Of a stretch of DNA of 64,000 nucleotides, positions 11,251 to 21,876 are shown one piece after another. The position numbers were made by a program, and so were the translations under genes. This stretch comes from Sacculina carcini (lineage: Eukaryota; Arthropoda; Thecostraca; Sacculinidae), in NCBI GenBank assembly GCA_916048095.2, contig OU696584.1, positions 3,676,349-3,740,348 of the forward strand, given 5' to 3'. The notes beneath the pieces were generated by a model. It did not search any database. It saw nothing but the letters and a program-made list of their open reading frames with translations, and was not told the origin of the DNA. Each line of letters begins with the position of its first letter. The first letter of the stretch is position 1.

Positions 11251-11278
11251 GGTTAGGTTAGGTTAGCTTAGGTTAGGC
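11251..11278 (+). repeat. Interstitial TTAGG telomere-like tract
   Basis: Five consecutive units of TTAGG, with one G-to-C change in the third, lie here. TTAGG is the telomere unit of most arthropods. The tract is short, so it is weak evidence about the host and could be a chance or retroposed array. A shorter, inverted one (CCTAACCTAA) is near 44468. Confidence 0.7.
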
Positions 11279-11428
11279 AAAACACTGATGCGTATATTTC
11301 ATGTCCTCCATCACAAGTGTAACCTGTGTGCGCCTATGCTGCCTGCCGGATTAGGGCGGCAAAGAGAGAGAATGGGAGCGCAAGGAAATGTTGTCTCAAA
11401 TAGACTTTGTTCCAATTGGGGCGATGTC

Positions 11429-11593
11429 CGTTATTGCAATTATTTTATCATAGATATCCATGTATCCATCCATGTATCTAATTCTTCATTTCTTTATTTT
11501 TTGGTTGGACATGGACCCATTAAAATAATGAAATGAAGAATTAGATACATGGATGGATACATGGATATCTATGATAAAATTGATGCAATAACG
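11429..11593. repeat. Long palindrome (foldback or MITE-like)
   Basis: The left arm (about 11429-11500) and right arm (about 11521-11593) are reverse complements. A core of about 50 bp is exact, for example TCATAGATATCCATGTATCC against GGATACATGGATATCTATGA. The match continues outward (CGTTATTGCA) and inward after small mismatches, leaving a loop of about 20 nt around GGTTGGACATGGACCC. There is no coding potential. It could be a small foldback transposon or a single inverted duplication. Confidence 0.85.
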
Positions 11594-11786
11594 TGTAATA
11601 TTGTCATTGGATAGATTCGACTATTTTCAGTTCTGTGCAAAGCGAATTCGAGAAAAACACCGATATATCGTATATATCACGGTTTGACATTATACAGCCG
11701 CCATCAGTTGATTAATTTACTCATTCCCCAACCCATTAGAACGCCAAAACAAGTAAAATATCAATTGCATATTGTACTATCATTAC

Positions 11787-13433
11787 ATATATATGTATAT
11801 ATATATATATATATATACACTAGCATTAAAACCCGCCCGTTTTGCGGAGGAATTCATAAAATGGAATAAATATTCATAAAAATTAATATTCATAAAAAAT
11901 ATTCCAAATTAAAAAAGAAAATGAAAACTCATAAGTGTCTTACACAATAGAAAAGTCCAAGTGTGAATATTTTTATTTTTATTTTGACATAATATTTTCC
12001 CTCAAGCCGCCTCATATATAAACCCACCCATTGTGCGGAATAATTCATAAGTGTCTTACACAATAGAAAAGTCCAAGTGTGAATATTTTTATTTTTATTT
12101 TGACATAATTTTTTCCCTCAAGCCGCCTCATATATAAACCCACCCATTGTGCGGAATAATTCAGAACACAAACACGTAACAAACAATGAAAATTCTAGCA
12201 TGTAAACCCGCCCGTCGTGCGAAACAGTTCATACTATTATATTTGTATTCAATTCATAAGAGAAAAGGAATATGAATTAAAAAGAGTGGAGTAAACCAAT
12301 AAAAAAGTCTAAATTTTTATATTTTCATATTTATTTTCACAGAATAGTTTGCCTAAATCGCCTCATATTTATACATGCCCGTCGTGCTGAATTACTCAGA
12401 ACTCAGACACGAAACAATGAAAAATGACTACACTTTTCCATCATAATGTTTCCAAAATATTTTTATAACTTAACATCACCGTCTAGCATTGAAACCCGCC
12501 AGTTGTGCGGAGCAATTCACAAATGAAATGCATATTTAATTCATAAACATATTGCAAATTAAAAAAGAAAACAGATATACTCATTAAAATCTTACTCAAT
12601 TGAAAAGTATAAACCTAATTATTTTTATTTTTATTTTGACAACATATTTTCCTTCAACCCGCCTCATATTGAAACCCGCCCGTCGTGCTCAACAATTCAT
12701 AAAATAAAATGCATATTCAATCCATAGAATAAACCGTATAAAAATTAAAAATCAAAAAATTTAACCTGTAAATACGTTCACCAATAAAACTCTCAATGTG
12801 AATATATTAATTATAAATTTGACAAAATATTATCCCTTAATCCACCTCATATTTAAGCCTACCAGTCGTGCGGAATAATTCAGAACACTGACACGTGCAA
12901 AACAATGAAAATTCTAGCATGTAAACCCGCCCGTCGTGCGGAACAATTCATACTATTAGATTTGTATTCAATTCATAAGAGAAAGTAAATATGAATTTAT
13001 AAACAAAAGAGTAAACCCCCAAAATTTTTTTATTTAAACCTGCCCGTCGTGCTGAATAATTCAGAACTCTGACACAAAACAATGAAAAATGACTAATTTT
13101 TTTTATCATAATGTTTTCAAAATATATTTATAACTCAACATCACAATCTAGCATTAAAACCCGCCTTTGTGCAGAACAATAAATAAAGAAAAATGAATAT
13201 TGAATTAATAAAAAATGATTAGAAATTAAAAAAGAAAAAGTAAACCCATAAAAAGTCTTAACCAATAGAAATGCCTAAATGTGAATGTTTATATTTTAGA
13301 TGTGGCAAAATATTTTCCCTCGAACTGCGTCGTATTTAAACCCGCCCGTCGTGCGGAACTATTAATAGAATATATTGAATCAAAAAGCAAAAAGCTTATC
13401 CAATAGAAAAATATATATTTGTAAATTCTTGTT
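11787..13433 (+). repeat. Array of hairpin-motif repeat units
   Basis: After a (TA)n run (11787-11816) and CTAGCATTAAAACCCGCCCG, the motif CCCGCCCGTCGTGCGG and close variants recurs about a dozen times to 13340, at intervals of about 65 to 190 bp. Two unit types alternate. One continues AACAATTCATAAAAT, the other GGAATAATTCAGAACTC with ACACGAAACAAACAATGAAA. Between them lie CCAATAGAAAAGTC and TTTTGACA blocks and CCTCAACCCGCCTCATATTT. No open frame of note occurs. This is the densest array of the family in the window. Confidence 0.8.
11932..12163 (+). repeat. 116-bp tandem duplication within the array
   Basis: The unit beginning TAAGTGTCTTACACAATAG at 11932 is repeated at once from 12048 with almost no differences (one A/T difference near GACATAATATTTT). 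It therefore arose recently relative to the divergence of the surrounding units. Confidence 0.85.
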
Positions 13434-15347
13434 CTAAATATTGACTAAGTTTTTTTCCTCAACACTGCTCAAGTTCACACCCATCCTTCTTGTGTAGTAA
13501 TTCAGAAGTGTAACACTATCAAAACAATGAAACTTTCTGTCATCTCTATAATTCCAGATTAATGCTTCCGCTAAAACAGCATATTCATATAGTTGGCATT
13601 GCATGATATTACAACCCATATCCTTATGCAACTTAAGCTTATGCAACTTGAAATTAAACCAATTGAATTATACAGTAAAATTCCGTAGTTAACTTTGTTC
13701 CCAGTAGTATTTTACCCGCCCGTCGGGCGGAACAATTCATGTGTAAATATTGAGGACAATAAAGCCTTTCTATTCAGTACAGTGTAGTATTAATTAAACT
13801 GTACCCAATAAAACCACACCATCCATGCTTGGAGCTAATATGATGCATTCTTAATTGTGATTGGGCTTCAGTGAAATTTGATCGGTGTATATTCCTGTGT
13901 AATCGAAAGTGCGCATAATAGCTGTCAAATTGGTAATATGTGCTTTTGACTTTACACCGCCGTAACTTCCTTCAGATACATTTTGGAAAATTACAAATTA
14001 TACCGCATTGTAGAAAACAAGATTTCTAGCACGATGGTATAACTTATTTTTATGTATAACAAACAGTTACTGAGAAATAGTAGAAAAATTAATTAATTTT
14101 AGTCGCCCGGTGTTCAAGTGTAATTTTGGATGTATTTGAGAATTTTGTCAATTTTACACGTTTTTTGTATCATTTGTGGGTATAAATTATAACTTATCTT
14201 GTAGAACACAAAATTATCTACACATTAGTATATTCCTGTGTAATCGCAAGTGCGCATAATAGCTGTCAAATTGGCAACATGACATTTTGACTTTACACCG
14301 CCGTAACTTCCTTCAGATACACTTTGGAAAATTATAAATTATACCGTATTGTAGAAAACAAGATTTCTAGCACGATGGTATACTTTATTTTAACGTGTGA
14401 CAAACAGTTATTGAGAAATAGGTAGAAAAATGAATTAATATTAGTCACCCGGTGTTAAAGTGTAATTTTGGATGTATTTGAGAATTTTGCCAATTTTACA
14501 CGTTTTTTGTATAATTTGTGGGTATAAATTATAAATTTTCTGGTAGAACACAAAATTATCTACACAATAGTATAATTTTTATAGCTGTATCATTGCTGGT
14601 TTAAGAGGAATAGATAGTGGAATATTGACTAAAATATTCACGTTTTTTTGTGCTAATTTTGCCTTTTTGACTTTGTCATTTACGCTTCACACACGCCGTA
14701 ACTTTTTTTAATACACTTTGGAAAATTAAAAATTATACCGTGTTGTAGAAAACAAAATTCCCAGCATGATGGTATTCTTTATTTAGATGTGTGATAATTA
14801 GTTTTTGAGAAATAGAGAAAAAGGTATAGAAAATCGGACGTATGGAGTTTAAATATAATTTTGAATGTAGATTGAATTTGTTTCCATTTTACATGTTTTA
14901 TATTCAATTTTTGGGTATGAATTATAATTTGTTGAGTAGAACAAAAATTTCTACACAGTGGTATAATATTTATCCGTCCGTCGTGCGAAACAATTAATAA
15001 AACAAAGGATATCAATTGAAAAGTGTAAATGTAATGATTTTCAGTTTAATTTGGACAAAATTTGCCCTCATCCCGCCTCATATTTAAACCCACCCGTCGT
15101 GCGGGATAATTCAGAACTCGAACACGATTTGTTCTGGATATTGATGTCAACTCCGTTAGTTTTGTATATGAATTCATTATACACGGTGAAATTGAACGTT
15201 CTATTCTCTATAGTTGCTACCCGCGGGACATTTTTATTTCATAAAAATAATCCATCGTTTCGTTTACGTTTAAAACCCCTGATCTATATCATTGAACCCG
15301 CTCAGATATGTCACCTCGTATTCAAGCATACACACACACAGATGATT

Positions 15348-15348
<1 letters not shown>
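13434..15348 (+). repeat. Hairpin-motif dispersed repeat, copy 2
   Basis: This stretch is collinear with 7860-8560 and 19190-20260: a TCCTTCTTGTGTAGTAATTC block, the variant hairpin near 13716, CCATGCTTGGAGCTAATATG, and then repeated CCGCCGTAACTT modules (near 13960, 14300 and 14695) each followed by GCACGATGGTAT-like text. These modules recur about 320 bp apart, so the 3' half is itself internally repeated. From about 15060 a further hairpin unit and a GTTCTGGATATTGATGTCAA-type block lead to a (TA)n run. No gene is visible. Confidence 0.7.

Positions 15349-15425
<77 letters not shown>
15349..15425. repeat. (TA)n microsatellite
   Basis: A TA run of about 75 bp preceded by CACACACACAGATGATTTAT. 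It marks the end of one hairpin-repeat copy and the start of the next (the hairpin motif resumes at 15435). Long YIYIYI frames across it are artefacts. Confidence 0.9.
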
Positions 15426-15429
<4 letters not shown>

Positions 15430-15535
15430 TTAAAGTCGCCCGTCGTGCGGAAAAATTCATAAAATCTATTCATATTCAATCCATAAAAGAAAATGAATAC
15501 AAATTAAAAAGCAAACAGATTAAAGCTGTAAATAT

Positions 15536-16771
15536 CACACATCACAAACATCATAAACATCTATCACACATCGCTGCCTGGGCGTCCTCAAGAAATCTCC
15601 TTTTGAATCCTGAAAAAACTGAATATTTCTTATTTCACCCTCCCAGTATTGCTCCTTGTTCTGTCAACTTGCCTCTTTCATCTCATATTCGTAATCTGGG
15701 TGTTGTTCTTGATCCCTCTCTAACATTCTCTCAGCATCTTTTAAAAATTACCCGCCTCTGTCGTTTCACCTTGCGCCAATTCTACCCGATCCGCTCTCAT
15801 ATTGATATTGCGTCTGCTCTCCTCTTAGTGAACTCGTTTATTTTTTCTCGTCTCGACTATTGTAATTCCTTATTCTTTCATCTTCCTAAGAACTCCATTC
15901 GCTCTCTTCAATCTATCATCAATCTTTCTTGTCGCTTCGTTCTTCGCCTTCCTCCTAAGACACCCACCTCCGCTCATATCCGAGAACTCGGCTGGCTGCC
16001 AGCTCTTTCAAGGATACAATATAAGCTGTGTTGTATTGTATATAAACTCCTCCACTCATCTTCTCCTCCCTCGTACTTGCTCTCACTTCTTACCTTCTCT
16101 GATCGTCCTTTCAGCCGCCGTCCCGCACCTCTTGTTTGCCCTCCCGCCGACCACTTATCAAATTGGTCCGCGAAGTCTTTCTATTTTTCTGCCCCCCGAT
16201 CATACAACTCTCTTCCTCCTCATATCCTTCGTCATAAATCATATTCTTCCTTTTCCTCTGCGCTACATAAGTACCTGCTTTCTCTTCCGTCGCCGCTTAC
16301 ACCTCCTTATAGATTGCACTGACACTACCTTTGTATATATATCTCCATATTTTCGTATCTCCATATTATCGCCATGTATATACTCTTACTAACAATACTG
16401 CACTTTGTGTTTTGTTTTCCTGTTGTGTTTTTTATTCCGCTCACAGCCCCTGATCTTATGTTTGTGCTAATCGTGCTTGTATGTGACGTGCGCCAGTGTT
16501 CATATTTGTTTGTTCATGTCTTTGTAGTTGTTGTTGTTGTTGTTGTTGTTTTTGTTTTTGTTTTTGTTTTTTTTATTGTTTTTTTTTTAGCACAAAATAA
16601 TTCGGTGTTTATCTTCCCTGTTATATTTTTGTCCTTGCTAGCTCTTGTTTTCTTCTTTCTGAGCTCCCGTTTTGATGTAATTATTATCTTGTATATCTAT
16701 ATTTCATGTTTATCGCGCCTTTGTTGATTAGTGCGCTATATCAAATACACGCTTGTTGTTGTTGTTGTTGT
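15536..16771 (+). mobile_element. 5'-truncated non-LTR element with target duplication
   Basis: Both junctions are visible. TGTAAATAT at 15527-15535 is repeated at 16772-16780, directly after the (TTG)n tail, and together they match the uninterrupted repeat (for example CTGTAAATATGCTAACCAATAG near 45715). The insert therefore entered the hairpin repeat by target-primed reverse transcription with a 9-bp duplication. It contains only the 3' third of the RT frame and a pyrimidine-rich, TTGTTG-containing 3' region ending in GTGCGCTATATCAAATACA. It is the same superfamily as 2595-5535 by 3' end and protein. Confidence 0.85.
15560..16322 (+). pseudogene. Non-LTR RT, C-terminal fragment
   Basis: The frame encodes the region downstream of the RT catalytic box: AAWASSRNLLLNPEKTEYF, IRNLGVVLDPSLTFSQH, SRLDYCNSLFFHLP, CRFVLRLPPKTPTSAHI, LGWLPALSRIQYK and SAKSFYFSAPRSYNSLPPH. 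These match the same region of 2595-5228. The open frame extends left to 15051 only because flanking repeat and (TA)n happen to be open; that part is not protein. There is no catalytic core, so the fragment is dead on arrival through 5' truncation. Confidence 0.85.
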
Positions 16772-16780
16772 TGTAAATAT

Positions 16781-16883
16781 GCTAACTAATAGCAAAGTCC
16801 AAATATGGATGTTTTTATTATAATTTTGACAGAATATTATCCCTCAACCCGCTCCATATTTAAACCTGCCCGTCGTTCGGAAT
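16781..16883 (+). repeat. Hairpin-motif repeat between two LINE insertions
   Basis: This is the continuation of the repeat interrupted at 15535: GCTAACTAATAGCAAAGTCC, CCCTCAACCCGCTCCATATT, then CCTGCCCGTCGTTCGGAATA, where the next insertion begins. Confidence 0.75.
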
Positions 16884-18803
16884 AATTAAATTGGTAAACA
16901 GACTCGTATATCTCATTGGTAAACAGACTCGTATATCTCCCTCATTCACTGCGAAAGAGTTTGCAAATTTCCTCATATCTAAGGCTTCTTCTCTTTTGGG
17001 AATTAACTCGTCCCCAGCACCAGTACCTCACACAGTAGTTAAAAGTGCAGTGAATCCTTTACAGTCATTTGACCAATTAACTTTATTCGACACCTTACAA
17101 ATTCTAAGGAAAACAAGACCTTCGTCATGCCCTCGAAATCCCATTTGCTATGGAAAGATTTCAAAAAGTATCTACTTATTAGCCCCTTTTTATACCCACC
17201 TCATCAACAGTTCCTTCCTCCAAGGCTCATTCCTCGCTTCAAAACACGCGGTTGTCAAACCTATACTAAAAAAACCTAATTTAGACACGTTTTCTACAGC
17301 AAATTATCGCCCCATTTCCCTTCTAACATTCTCAGCCAAAATTATTGAAGCTGCAATTTACAAACAATTATCGCATTATATCATGGATAACAATTTTGTC
17401 GATCAATTTCAATCTGGTTTTATCAAACATAGATCCACCGAAACCGCTCTTCTCAAAATTCAAAATGACGTTCTCCAACAGTTTTCATCTAAAACTCCAA
17501 TTATCCTTATTTTAATCGACCTTTCCTCAGCTTTTGATTTAGTTGATCATTCTGTCCTCATCCAGGATCTTCGTTCATTTGGTATATCTGATTCTGCTCT
17601 TTCACTGTTCATTTCTTACCTATCCGACCGTAGCTTTTCTGTCCAAATTGATTCCGATGAGTCCCCTTCACATCCAATCACTTCTGGTGTCCCTCAAGGA
17701 TCTATCCTCGGTCCCATTCTGTTCAACATTTTCATGTACTCCATTTGTCCTCTCCTCCGATCCATGTCTCTATCTTATCACCTCTTTGCCGACGATATAC
17801 AAATATATTTACCTGCTTTTCGCGAGAACGATATTCCTAACATATTCAACGCTATCAATTCCTGGGCTTCCTCTAGATCACTTGTTATTAACCACTCTAA
17901 AACCCAATTCCTACTATTGCAAACCCCTTGTATGGATTTCCAAGTGAACCAACTGAAAATACTGCCACAAGTTAAAAGTCTTGGTGTATATATTGATGCC
18001 TCACTCAGCTTCTCTCACCACATTAAAATCACTTTACGAAAGTGTCGCTATATACTACGTAACCTCTATATGTCGCGTAAATACCTAGATCAACGTTCCT
18101 CCATTGCTCTAATTAATGCCTTTATTTTCCCCCATCTAAATTATTGTTCCTCTTTGTTTTATTCTCTACCAAAAAAAGACATTTCTTCCTTCCAATCTAT
18201 TCTCAACCAATCGTGCCGTTTTGTTTTCAGACTTCCTTCCCGTCATCCTACCTCTCGACACCTAAAAACATTGAGATGGCTTCCTTTTAAATATATGACC
18301 CAACACAAAATATGCTGTCTCACTTTCAAATTGATCAACTCCCCCTATCCTCCACCCTATCTGAAGGAGCTGGTAGTGCCAGTCTCACACAACACTAACA
18401 CTCGATCATCTAGCGCCCTTCTAGAACCCCGAGCAGTTTCCGAATCATCATGGTCTTCCAAATCCTTCCAATACATTGCCCCCCGTCTGTACAATAAACT
18501 TCCCCGTTCAATTAAATCTTCCAGCTCCTATAAATCTTTCAGCAGCAAATTATATAAACATCTTTTGGATGTGTACATAGATTCATGAGCCCACACCGAT
18601 ATCATTCGTTTTTCTGTTGTATACGTGTTTTTGTGTGACTCTTGTGTGTCTTATCCCGCTGTGAGCCCAAGTTTTTATTTTTTATTTTTTTATGATGCAT
18701 TTTCATTTGTGTGTACATTGTGTGATTTGTATGTATATTTTCATCCATGCCAATACTTTGTTGTATAAAGTGGCAATACATTTCTGATTTCTGATTTCTG
18801 ATT
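16884..18803 (+). mobile_element. 5'-truncated non-LTR element, TTTCTGA tail
   Basis: This LINE copy lies in the hairpin repeat: the left flank is CGTTCGGAATAATT and the repeat resumes at AATTCAGACACG near 18808. A possible duplication ATTAAA occurs at both edges. The 3' end carries about three units of TTTCTGA (18780-18802), a different tail from the TTG family, so it is a separate lineage. At the 5' end a 25-bp unit (ATTGGTAAACAGACTCGTAT plus ATCTC) is present twice in tandem (about 16890-16939). Confidence 0.8.
16891..18588 (+). pseudogene. Non-LTR reverse transcriptase, endonuclease missing
   Basis: 565 codons stay open from the truncated 5' edge to TGA at 18586. The RT blocks run in order: HAVVKPILKKPNLD, NYRPISLLTFSAKI, LIDLSSAFDLVDHSVL (catalytic Asp), SGVPQGSILGPILFN, FADDIQIYLP (catalytic DD), INSWASSRSLVINHSKTQF, LGVYIDASLSF, and the C-terminal LRWLPFKYMTQHK and APRLYNKLP. 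The endonuclease and the start of the gene are absent, so although the frame is clean the product would lack target nicking. The listed start at 16891 is not an ATG. A recent 5'-truncated insertion explains the lack of stops. Confidence 0.85.
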
Positions 18804-20260
18804 AAAAATTCAGACACGAAAAAATGAAAATTGTCTGAATTTTTTATCATAATGTTTCCAAAGTATATTTATAAATTAACATCATCTAGCATTGAAACCA
18901 TCCCGTATAGCGGAACAATTAGAACAAAAAGTAAAATAAATATTGAATTAATAAAATTAAACTAATACAAATTAAAAAATTAAAAAAGCCAACCCATAAA
19001 AAGTCTTAACCAATAGAAAAGTCTAAATATGAATGTGTTTATGTTAGATGTGGCAAAATATTTTCCCTCGAACTGCCTCGTATTTAAACCCGCCCGTCGT
19101 GCGGAACTATAAATAAAATATAATGAATCAAAAAGCAAAAAGCTTATCCAATATAAAATTATAAATGTGTATATTCTTGTTTTAATTATTGACGAATTTT
19201 TTTCCTCAACACTGCTCAAGTTCACACCCATCCTTCGTGTGTAGTAATTCAGAAGTGTAACACTATCAAAACAATGAAGCCTTCTGTCATCTCTATAATT
19301 CCAGATTTATGCGTCCGCTAAAACAGCATATTCATATAGTTGGCATTGCATGATATTACAACCCATATCCTTATGCAACTTAAGCTTATGCAACTTGAAA
19401 TTAAACCAATTAAATTATACAGTAAAATTCAGTAGTTAACTTTGTTCCCAGTAGTATTTTACCCGCCCGTCGGGCGGAACAATTCATGTGTAAATATTGA
19501 GGACAATAAAGCCTTTCTATTCAGTACAGTGTAGTATTAATTAAACTGTACCCAATAAAACCACACCATCCATGCTTGGAGCTAATATGATGCATTCTTA
19601 ATTGTGATTGGGCTTCAGTGAAATTTGATCGGTGTATATTCCTGTGTAATCGAAAGTGCGCATAATAGCTGTCAAATTGGTAATATGTGCTTTTGACTTT
19701 ACACCGCCGTAACTTCCTTCAGATACACTTTGGAAAATTACAAATTATACCGCATTGTAGAAAACAAGATTTCTAGCACGATGGTATAATTTATTTTTAT
19801 GTATAACAAATAGTTACTGAGAAATAGTAGAAAAATTAATTAATTTTAGTCGCCCGGTGTTCAAGTGTAATTTTGGATGTATTTGAGAATTTTGTCAATT
19901 TTACACGTTTTTTGTATCATTTGTGGGTATAAATTATAACTTATCTTGTAGAACACAAAATTATCTACACATTAGTATATTCCTGTGTAATCGCAAGTGC
20001 GCATAATAGCTGTCAAATTGGCAACATGACATTTTGACTTTACACCGCCGTAACTTCCTTCAGATACACTTTGGAAAATTAAACATTATACCGTATTGTA
20101 GAAATCAAAATTTCTAGCACGATGGTATAATTTATTGTAATGTGTAACAAATAGTTCCTGAGAAATAGGTAGAAAAATGAATTAATTTTAATCACCCGGT
20201 GTTCAAGTGTAATTTTGGATGTATTTGAGAAATTTGCCAATTTTACACGTTTTTTGTATC
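18804..20260 (+). repeat. Hairpin-motif dispersed repeat, copy 3
   Basis: Collinear with 13434-14540: a hairpin unit near 19095, the variant hairpin near 19466, CCATGCTTGGAGCTAATATG, and CCGCCGTAACTT modules near 19700 and 20045. It is cut at ATTTG 20261-20265 by the insertion of element A and resumes at 30862. The empty site GTATCATTTGTGGGTATAAA can be seen at about 14168. No gene. Confidence 0.75.
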
Positions 20261-20265
20261 ATTTG

Positions 20266-20595
20266 TGTAGGCTGAACAAAGGAACGAAACAAATGTATTC
20301 ACCAGCAACAACTCTATCACACCGTATTCACCGTACCACCTCTCACACTCGCAACACCCCAAGCTCCACTGACCCACGTCATTTTCCACATTGCAAAAGC
20401 GTCCTGCAAATTCTATTCCAAGCGATCCGATTGCACATACGCACACGCGCACAGGCTCGCACATACACACAAGCACATACACACACACATGCACACGACA
20501 GCGCGCAGACATTTGCAGAACCATTCATTCTAATTATATGCAACACTGAATGCAACTGAATGACGAAATCGGTCAACTATACACATCAAACTACA
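20266..20595 (-). repeat. LTR of element A (3' LTR)
   Basis: It starts TGTAGG and ends CTACA on the plus strand, so it has TG...CA ends in either reading. It matches 30532-30861 over its full length. A CACACA-rich stretch in the middle produces spurious frames on both strands. No polypurine tract of the usual strength abuts it; the nearest is GGGGTGTG on the minus strand near 20652. Confidence 0.92.
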
Positions 20596-21279
20596 CACCA
20601 TTGTGATTTAATAATCATTATCATTTCGAATTGAACACGAAACTTGACACACCCCAATAGAAACGACTTAAAAACAATTATATCCCTATAAACTACACTA
20701 GCTACTCACATAGTCATTCATCCAGATTGGCCGTCTCACCTCTCTCCTCGGTCGCTCTATGGTAGCTGCAGATTCTGAATGTGTGCTCTCGTTTTCACCG
20801 TTCGGAGGCGGACGAATCTCCTCGGGCCCTGGATCAATAACGGGCCGCAGGTCCAGCACATTGTTAGGCATACCGTCAACTGAGATGTTGTTGTTGGAGT
20901 TCACTCTCGTAACGACGCCCTTGCTCCAATGAGAAGTGCAGCGCGCGTTGGGGGGCTTCACCCACACTTCATCCCCCAATTTGACTGTCTTCATCTCCGC
21001 TTTGAGAAATATCTCTGTGACATCTCCAGTCGTAAGTGTGCACTGATCGTTGCGGTACGCTTTCGTCTTTTTGACCATTCCGCGGAGTACAATTATACCA
21101 GAACACGGCTTCAGTAGGGCAAATCTCCCCTCTCTCAGCGATAGCTTTAACAGTTCGGTGGTTTCTTTCAATTATGCCATTGCCTCCTGGCCGATATGCT
21201 GCACGAAATAACCTCTGAACTTTCCACCGTGTCAACATGTTTCCCAAATGCTGGGACCGGAATGCAGCACTGTTATCTA

Positions 21280-21447
21280 TACCATTTACAAATTGAATTG
21301 ATCCAAATGAAATCTGATTTGATCCAAATGAAATCTGATTTGATCCAAATGAAATCTGATTTGATCCAAACGAAATCTGATTTGATCCAAATGAAATCTG
21401 ATTTGATCCAAATGAAATCTGATTTGATCCAAATGAAATCTGATTGA
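21280..21447 (+). repeat. Left inverted repeat of T with 21-bp subrepeats
   Basis: After the 20-bp tip come about seven tandem copies of a 21-bp unit built on ATCCAAATGAAATCTGATTT. One unit differs (CAAACGAAATC). Tandem subterminal units are candidate transposase binding sites. The frame at 21196-21447 (IQMKSDL repeated) is only a translation of the repeat. Confidence 0.92.
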
Positions 21448-21876
21448 TAAAATTAAACCTTAATTGAAAAATGAAAACAAATTGTATCTAAATGTAATGA
21501 TTGGCTGTTAATTATGCAAGAAATAATTTGTATTTGTATATAATGATATATATTTTCATAACTTTTGATATTTCCTATTTACATCTTACATTTTGTATTA
21601 CTAATTTCAAACATCCCAAGTTATGAAGGGAGTACTGGATTGATTAATTAAAAGTAGGTGAAAATATTGAATATAACGAAATATAATGATGGAAAATTTA
21701 GTATAATACATGATGATGATGATATCGTGGCCTAGTTTGGTTTGGTACATTCTATTTTGCGAAGTAATCAGAGTAACAAGATTTGATGTGAATGAATCAA
21801 TTTTGATGCCAATTTATACAACAAACGGTCAAGACAAGAGACAAAGCACAGCAATGAACACAAGACAGTAAATTTT

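Noticed and set aside
11830-13350. CRISPR-like array
   Set aside because: Spacing is irregular (65 to 190 bp), the text between motifs is itself repeated, there are no cas genes, and the sequence is eukaryotic.
15349-15425. Long YIYIYI open frames on both strands across (TA)n runs
   Set aside because: They are translations of the dinucleotide repeat, which has no stop in some frames. The same applies at 9998, 25504, 31876, 41281 and 55079.
20215-20576. Cys-rich or Thr-His-rich peptide genes in the LTR of element A (also 30463-30842, 54633-54904 and 59485-59754)
   Set aside because: They are translations of CACACA-rich LTR sequence and occur in both LTRs of each element.
21196-21447. An 83-codon repeat protein (IQMKSDL units)
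   Set aside because: It is the translation of the 21-bp tandem units in the inverted repeat of transposon T, partly joined to antisense integrase sequence.
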